In this document: piece by piece, positions 5,232-8,225 of the stretch
Layout: each line of letters begins with the position of its first letter
How positions within the stretch are numbered: the first letter of the stretch is position 1
From: Planctomycetaceae bacterium
Lineage (GTDB): Bacteria; Planctomycetota; Planctomycetia; Pirellulales; Thermoguttaceae
Reading direction: 5' to 3'
DNA length: 8,225 nucleotides
NCBI GenBank assembly: GCA_031276415.1
Contig: JAISNF010000407.1
Location: 1 to 8,225 of the forward strand
Translations under genes and position numbers: made by a program
Notes under the pieces: model-generated
What the model was told of the DNA's origin: nothing
Seen by the model: the letters and a program-made list of their open reading frames with translations, nothing else
The model's database searches: none

Positions 5232-7289
5232 TTAATCACGTTCTAAGCCGTAGCGTTTGATTTTTCGGTCTAATGTTGTTCGCTCAATACCGAGTTGTTT
5301 GGCGGCAATACTCTTGTTCCATTGAACATGTTCCAGCGTCCGAATAAGATGATTCCGCTCTATATCTTCCAGCGAAAGCGGAATAAAAACGTCTTTCGGT
5401 TCACGACGCATATCCGTTTCGCCGGTTGTGTTCAACGTCGAAAGAAGTAAATCCTGCACCTGAACATAAGTGCTCGAACCAAGAACAACCGCCCGCTCCA
5501 CCACGTTTTTGAGTTCACGAATGTTGCCGGGCCAACGATAACCCATAAGAACCCGCATCGCATCAGGATCAAAGCCTTGATATTTCCGACCAACTTCCTT
5601 GCAAAACCGGTCAAGAAAATATTCCGCAAGAATCGGAATGTCATCAACCCGCTTACGCAACGGCGGAACAATAATCTCAAGTACCCGCAACCGAAAAAAT
5701 AAATCATGCCGAAATCGCCCCTCCGCAACCTCCTTTTCCAAATCACGGTTCGTTGCCGCAATCACCCGCACATCCACAGAAATCGGAACATTACCGCCCA
5801 CACGCTCAAAAGAACTCCCCTCAAGCACCCGAAGAAATTTCGCCTGAAGCGACTGACTCATTTCTCCAATTTCATCAAGAAACAACGTTCCGGTATTAGC
5901 CGCTTCAAATTTTCCGATTTTCCGGTCTGTCGCCCCAGTAAAAGAACCCTTCTCATGACCAAATAACTCACTGGCTAACAAACTTTCCGAAATAGCAGCA
6001 CAGTTCAAACAAATTAACGGCTTCGATTTACGCGGACTCGCAAAATGAATCGCCCTCGCAATCAATTCCTTACCAACCCCGCTTTCCCCACGAATCAATA
6101 CCGATGTCTTCGCCGCCGCCGCCCGCGAAATCAAATGATGAATCGTTTGTATCTGAGGACTTTGACCAATTATCTCACTGCTCATCTGAAGCATCTCACG
6201 AAGTGTTGTATTTTCTTTTCGCGCCTGATGAAGATTCGCCGCAAGTTCTTTTTGCTTGTTGACATGCGTCAAAGCAATGCCCACCGTGTCCGCAACCGCT
6301 AACATGTATTCAAGATCAGATTCGTCCAAATATTTTGACTCACTTAATGTGTAAAGATGCAACAAACCAAGAATTCCATTTTGAAAACGAATCGGAGCAG
6401 CCATTGTGTTTTTGACATCGTTTAGTCCTTTTGTTTTGACGGCGTTTTCTGCTTTGGAATCTTGAAAGGATTCATGAAATAAAAACGCTTCTTTTTTCTC
6501 AAACACCGTGCGGACAATGGCTTCAGAGACCGGATTGTATTGTAAATTTTCCAGTGTGGCATTGGCAACAAGCCGAATATCCGATGCGTTTTGTGTTGAA
6601 TTGAGATTGTATGGAAACAACCAAAGACCGGCTCCTTCTGCGCCGGTTGCGTTGAGCAATCCCTCAATCGCTAACTTCGCAATCTGATCCACTTCCTCCA
6701 CTTTCCCAAGATTATAGGCTAAACGACACAACTCAATAGGACCATAACCGGTTCGTGTTGTAATTCGGGCACCTAGTTTTGAATCGCTTTCTGATTTCAG
6801 AATAGCGGTTTGGGCGGTTTGATGCAGAATTTGCGTTGAAGTGGATTTATCCTCTTGAGGACCGCGCAATGTGTTAGAAACACCAAAAATTCCTGATCGT
6901 TGTTCGGCAAGATTTTCATTTTGATGTTCGTCTTGATTCTCGTCTTGATTCTTCGGTGAAATCTCTGTTGTTCCCAATTCGCCACAGCCAAATTGAAACA
7001 AAGTATGACCGAATTGGAGATGATTTCCCGCTTGGAGCGGAACCTTTTGCTGAGCAGGAATCATTTGCTCATTAAGATATGTCCCGTTTCGGCTGTCAAT
7101 ATCCTGAATATACCATTGACCTTCCTCAAAGAAAATTTTAGCGTGGAAACGGCTGCAGCGATCATCCAAAAGAGAAATCGTGTTTTCGGCAGCACGACCA
7201 AGCATGGCAACAGAATGACCCGCCAATGAATAAAGTTCTTTTTGTTCTCCGTTTTGAATCTGAACCAAAAAAGCGTTTTCGGATTGCAT
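5232..7289 (-). CDS. FHA-GAF sigma54-dependent transcriptional activator
   Basis: This 685-residue bacterial enhancer-binding protein has four parts. FHA (about 7-100) has GR (31-32), SRFH (46-49), NGT (68-70) and Asn73, the usual phosphothreonine-binding set. After a Gln/Glu/Asn-rich linker comes a GAF-type sensor (about 185-345). The AAA+ domain (about 373-605) shows GESGVGKE (401-408), GSFTGA (448-453, the sigma54-contact loop, usually GAFTGA), Walker B LFLDE (469-473) and candidate arginine fingers Arg527 and Arg533. A Fis-type HTH ends the protein (643-683). The family drives open-complex formation by RNA polymerase with sigma54. There is no receiver domain, so control probably comes through a phosphothreonine partner on FHA and a ligand on GAF. 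That is inference, and no Ser/Thr kinase gene is in view. The ATG at 7289 is the only standard start before the upstream in-frame stop at 7319-7317. No Shine-Dalgarno is visible. Target genes are unknown; no -24/-12 site was seen in the window. Confidence 0.95.
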   Translation of the reverse strand: MQSENAFLVQIQNGEQKELYSLAGHSVAMLGRAAENTISLLDDRCSRFHAKIFFEEGQWYIQDIDSRNGTYLNEQMIPAQQKVPLQAGNHLQFGHTLFQFGCGELGTTEISPKNQDENQDEHQNENLAEQRSGIFGVSNTLRGPQEDKSTSTQILHQTAQTAILKSESDSKLGARITTRTGYGPIELCRLAYNLGKVEEVDQIAKLAIEGLLNATGAEGAGLWLFPYNLNSTQNASDIRLVANATLENLQYNPVSEAIVRTVFEKKEAFLFHESFQDSKAENAVKTKGLNDVKNTMAAPIRFQNGILGLLHLYTLSESKYLDESDLEYMLAVADTVGIALTHVNKQKELAANLHQARKENTTLREMLQMSSEIIGQSPQIQTIHHLISRAAAAKTSVLIRGESGVGKELIARAIHFASPRKSKPLICLNCAAISESLLASELFGHEKGSFTGATDRKIGKFEAANTGTLFLDEIGEMSQSLQAKFLRVLEGSSFERVGGNVPISVDVRVIAATNRDLEKEVAEGRFRHDLFFRLRVLEIIVPPLRKRVDDIPILAEYFLDRFCKEVGRKYQGFDPDAMRVLMGYRWPGNIRELKNVVERAVVLGSSTYVQVQDLLLSTLNTTGETDMRREPKDVFIPLSLEDIERNHLIRTLEHVQWNKSIAAKQLGIERTTLDRKIKRYGLERD
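6917..6952 (-). repeat. Three 12-bp repeats coding the FHA-GAF linker
   Basis: Two exact copies of CGTCTTGATTCT (6929-6940, 6941-6952) follow a diverged copy (6917-6928). On the minus strand they encode four-residue units of the type NQDE/NQDE/HQNE in the linker after the FHA domain. Because 12 is a multiple of three, unit gain or loss would change only the linker length. Confidence 0.75.
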
Positions 7290-7344
7290 ATTTGAAAGTT
7301 TTTGTGTAGAACAAATTTAGTGTTTGAAAAAACAGCGTAGAGGT

Positions 7345-7356
7345 TGACAACATTTT
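7345..7356. promoter_or_regulatory. Shared upstream word TGACAACATTTT, copy 2 (sigma54 activator)
   Basis: This is identical to 4682-4693 and lies 56 bp upstream of the activator ATG. Here it overlaps the left arm of an inverted repeat, ACAACATT (7347-7354) with AATGTTGT (7363-7370), separated by 8 bp. GTTGAC occurs on both sides (7343-7348 and 7371-7376). The arrangement looks like an operator for a dimeric regulator. Autoregulation by the activator is one possibility, but nothing in the sequence proves it. Confidence 0.4.
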
Positions 7357-7391
7357 TCCGTGAATGTTGTGTTGACGATAACCGGCTTGTT

Positions 7392-7406
7392 CCGTTTTGC
7401 AAACGG
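7392..7406. promoter_or_regulatory. Small palindrome CCGTTT-TGC-AAACGG, operator-like
   Basis: Perfect 6-bp arms surround a 3-bp centre. The site lies about 100 bp upstream of the activator start and downstream of the TATAAT-like box at 7434-7429. It could be a protein site or a weak hairpin in the leader RNA. Arms this short can arise by chance. Confidence 0.3.
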
Positions 7407-7428
7407 TAATTGCGTGCCTGAAAGTTAT

Positions 7429-7434
7429 ATTATA
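7429..7434 (-). promoter_or_regulatory. Possible -10 box of the sigma54-activator promoter
   Basis: TATAAT is read on the minus strand at 7434-7429. The best-placed -35 at 17-bp spacing is TTCGAT (7457-7452), a poor match. If used, it would give a leader of about 130 nt carrying both palindromes. No better promoter was found closer to the gene. Confidence 0.3.
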
Positions 7435-7496
7435 TCTTATTTTCGTTTTCAATCGAAGGGATGAACTAAATTTTCCGCTCTTTTTCCAATTACGTC

Positions 7497-7670
7497 AATT
7501 TCTAATAACCACAGAGAAAAGAAAATTGTCCGCAGATTACGCTGATTGTCGCAGATGATTTTTAAAATATAAAATAAAGGTAAAGTTAATCTTTGTATAT
7601 TTTATTACTTCGTATTATCAAAAAATAATCTGCGATCATCTGCGTAATCTGCGGACTATTATTAGAAGTT
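7497..7670. repeat. 174-bp foldback element with terminal inverted repeats (MITE-like)
   Basis: The outer arms AATTTCTAATAA (7497-7508) and TTATTAGAAGTT (7659-7670) pair at 11 of 12 positions. Inner arms of 36 bp (7528-7563 and 7621-7656) pair at 32 of 36 and are built from TCTGCG-type units spaced 9-10 bp apart. A CCACAGAG segment (7509-7516) is present only on the left, and a 57-nt AT-rich core separates the arms. There is no open frame in the core and no clear target-site duplication at the ends. The form is that of a small non-autonomous mobile element or an expanded dispersed repeat. It may also end transcription of fxsA. Confidence 0.7.
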
Positions 7671-7690
7671 ACCTGAAGTGTTATTGATTT

Positions 7691-8140
7691 TTATTTTACA
7701 TCGACATCAATGACATCGTTTTGATCTGGTTGTTGATAGGGTTGCTGGTAGGAATGTTTGTTGGTTTGGGTGCGGTACGCTTCAAAACGAAGACGGATAT
7801 ACGAAATAAGCAGTGAACGAATAGGAGGAATAAGCAGCATTAACCCCAAAAAATCAGTGAGCAACCCAGGAAAAATCAGAAAGATCGCTGCCAGAAAAAT
7901 CAAAATACCATGCAACACGGTTGCTGTTGGTGATTCTCTGCGATCAAGTTGGCGGTTAAATTCGATCCAGCAGCGCAAACCTTGATAGCGTGCCAAAAAC
8001 GCACCGAGAAGCCCGGAACCAATAATAGCAATGACGAGACAAACAAATCCCAATAAGCCAAACATATTGGAACAAAATAAAAGTCCCAATAAATCCAGGG
8101 CTGGAAGAAGTATAAAGATTAAAATCAAACGCCAGAACAC
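7691..8140 (-). CDS. fxsA: FxsA-family inner-membrane protein
   Basis: This 149-residue protein is close in length to E. coli FxsA (about 158). Hydrophobic segments are seen at roughly 4-22, 26-50 and 76-112. Family landmarks are RYQG (51-54), the PGLLTDFLG turn (91-99) and the LLIPPIR motif (102-108). A polar tail follows, with two YQQP repeats (131-138) and an acidic end, DVIDVDVK. In E. coli, overproduced FxsA relieves exclusion of phage T7 by the F plasmid; its normal role is not known. The start is GTG at 8140: AGGGA (8152-8148) lies 7 bp before it and there is no other usable start before the upstream in-frame stop at 8164-8162. A good promoter lies just upstream, and the next gene downstream is 401 bp away, so it is probably transcribed alone. 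Confidence 0.9.
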   Translation of the reverse strand: MFWRLILIFILLPALDLLGLLFCSNMFGLLGFVCLVIAIIGSGLLGAFLARYQGLRCWIEFNRQLDRRESPTATVLHGILIFLAAIFLIFPGLLTDFLGLMLLIPPIRSLLISYIRLRFEAYRTQTNKHSYQQPYQQPDQNDVIDVDVK

Positions 8141-8147
8141 GATAAAA

Positions 8148-8152
8148 TCCCT
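8148..8152 (-). promoter_or_regulatory. Ribosome binding site supporting the fxsA GTG start
   Basis: AGGGA is read on the minus strand, 7 nt before the GTG at 8140. It is the only plausible Shine-Dalgarno sequence before any of the three complete genes in the window and decides the non-ATG start. Confidence 0.55.
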
Positions 8153-8183
8153 AAACTGTTTTCAATAATTCCTTAAAACACAG

Positions 8184-8212
8184 ATTATATCGGTAATTTT
8201 TGAGTAGTTCAA
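8184..8212 (-). promoter_or_regulatory. Sigma70-type promoter for fxsA
   Basis: On the minus strand TTGAAC (8212-8207) is separated by exactly 17 bp from TATAAT (8189-8184). The -10 is a perfect consensus and the -35 keeps TTGA. Transcription would start near 8177, giving a leader of about 37 nt that contains the AGGGA ribosome site. This is the best promoter in the window. Confidence 0.68.
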
Positions 8213-8225
8213 TGAGGACAAAGTC

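Larger units (their letters stand above)
7290..7690. other. 401-bp intergenic region upstream of the sigma54 activator
   Basis: No gene is supported here. The open frames that cross it have no recognisable domain and run through repeats. The part next to the activator (7290-7440) holds two small palindromes, the second copy of the shared 12-mer and a TATAAT-like -10. Bases 7441-7496 show nothing definite. Bases 7497-7670 are a foldback element, and 7671-7690 lead to the fxsA stop codon. No separate T-tailed terminator for fxsA is seen, though the foldback could serve. Confidence 0.75.

Noticed and set aside
7061..7402. 113-codon open frame on the minus strand crossing the activator start
   Set aside because: It overlaps the FHA-coding part in another frame, has no domain or ribosome site, and its upstream part runs through palindromes.
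8141..8225. Further gene start at the right edge
   Set aside because: The 85 bases read best as the fxsA promoter and leader. No supported frame enters from the right on either strand.

Overview
The window looks like a stretch of a Planctomycetota-type chromosome of fairly low GC (about 40% by eye, not computed). That assignment is an inference. It rests on three things recognised from memory: a MoxR C-terminus of the type seen in planctomycetes, an FHA-GAF-sigma54 activator, and a very long single-chain SNF2 ATPase. Two of the three complete genes also lack a visible Shine-Dalgarno sequence. No ribosomal or other phylogenetic marker is present.

Layout: (1) 1-122, plus strand: the last 39 codons of a MoxR-family AAA+ ATPase. 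(2) 123-149: a perfect 11-bp stem-loop between convergent genes, probably a terminator, which contains two bases of the next gene's stop codon. (3) 148-4611, minus strand: a 1487-residue SNF2-family DNA-dependent ATPase with all helicase motifs intact and a large N-terminal extension. (4) 4612-5231: a 620-bp gene-free region packed with repeats. It holds a 10-bp tandem array, a long inverted repeat, a 13-bp-arm palindrome, a nested hairpin of about 80 nt, and a 9-bp tandem array. (5) 5232-7289, minus strand: a 685-residue sigma54 activator with FHA, GAF, AAA+ and Fis-type HTH domains. (6) 7290-7690: a 401-bp gene-free region with small operator-like palindromes and a 174-bp foldback, MITE-like element. 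(7) 7691-8140, minus strand: an FxsA-family membrane protein starting at GTG, with a good promoter at 8184-8212.

The three complete genes all lie on the minus strand, but gaps of 401 and 620 bp separate them and each seems to have its own upstream region, so they are probably not one operon. No functional pathway obviously links SNF2, the sigma54 activator and FxsA. One possible regulatory link is an exact 12-bp word, TGACAACATTTT, in the same orientation 56 and 71 bp upstream of the sigma54-activator and SNF2 start codons. The genes themselves are of known families. The most unusual content is intergenic: several repeat families sit in only two gaps, and copies of one recurring tail sequence (TCTGYGG followed by TTAGAARTT) occur three times. 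I saw no convincing new multi-gene system.
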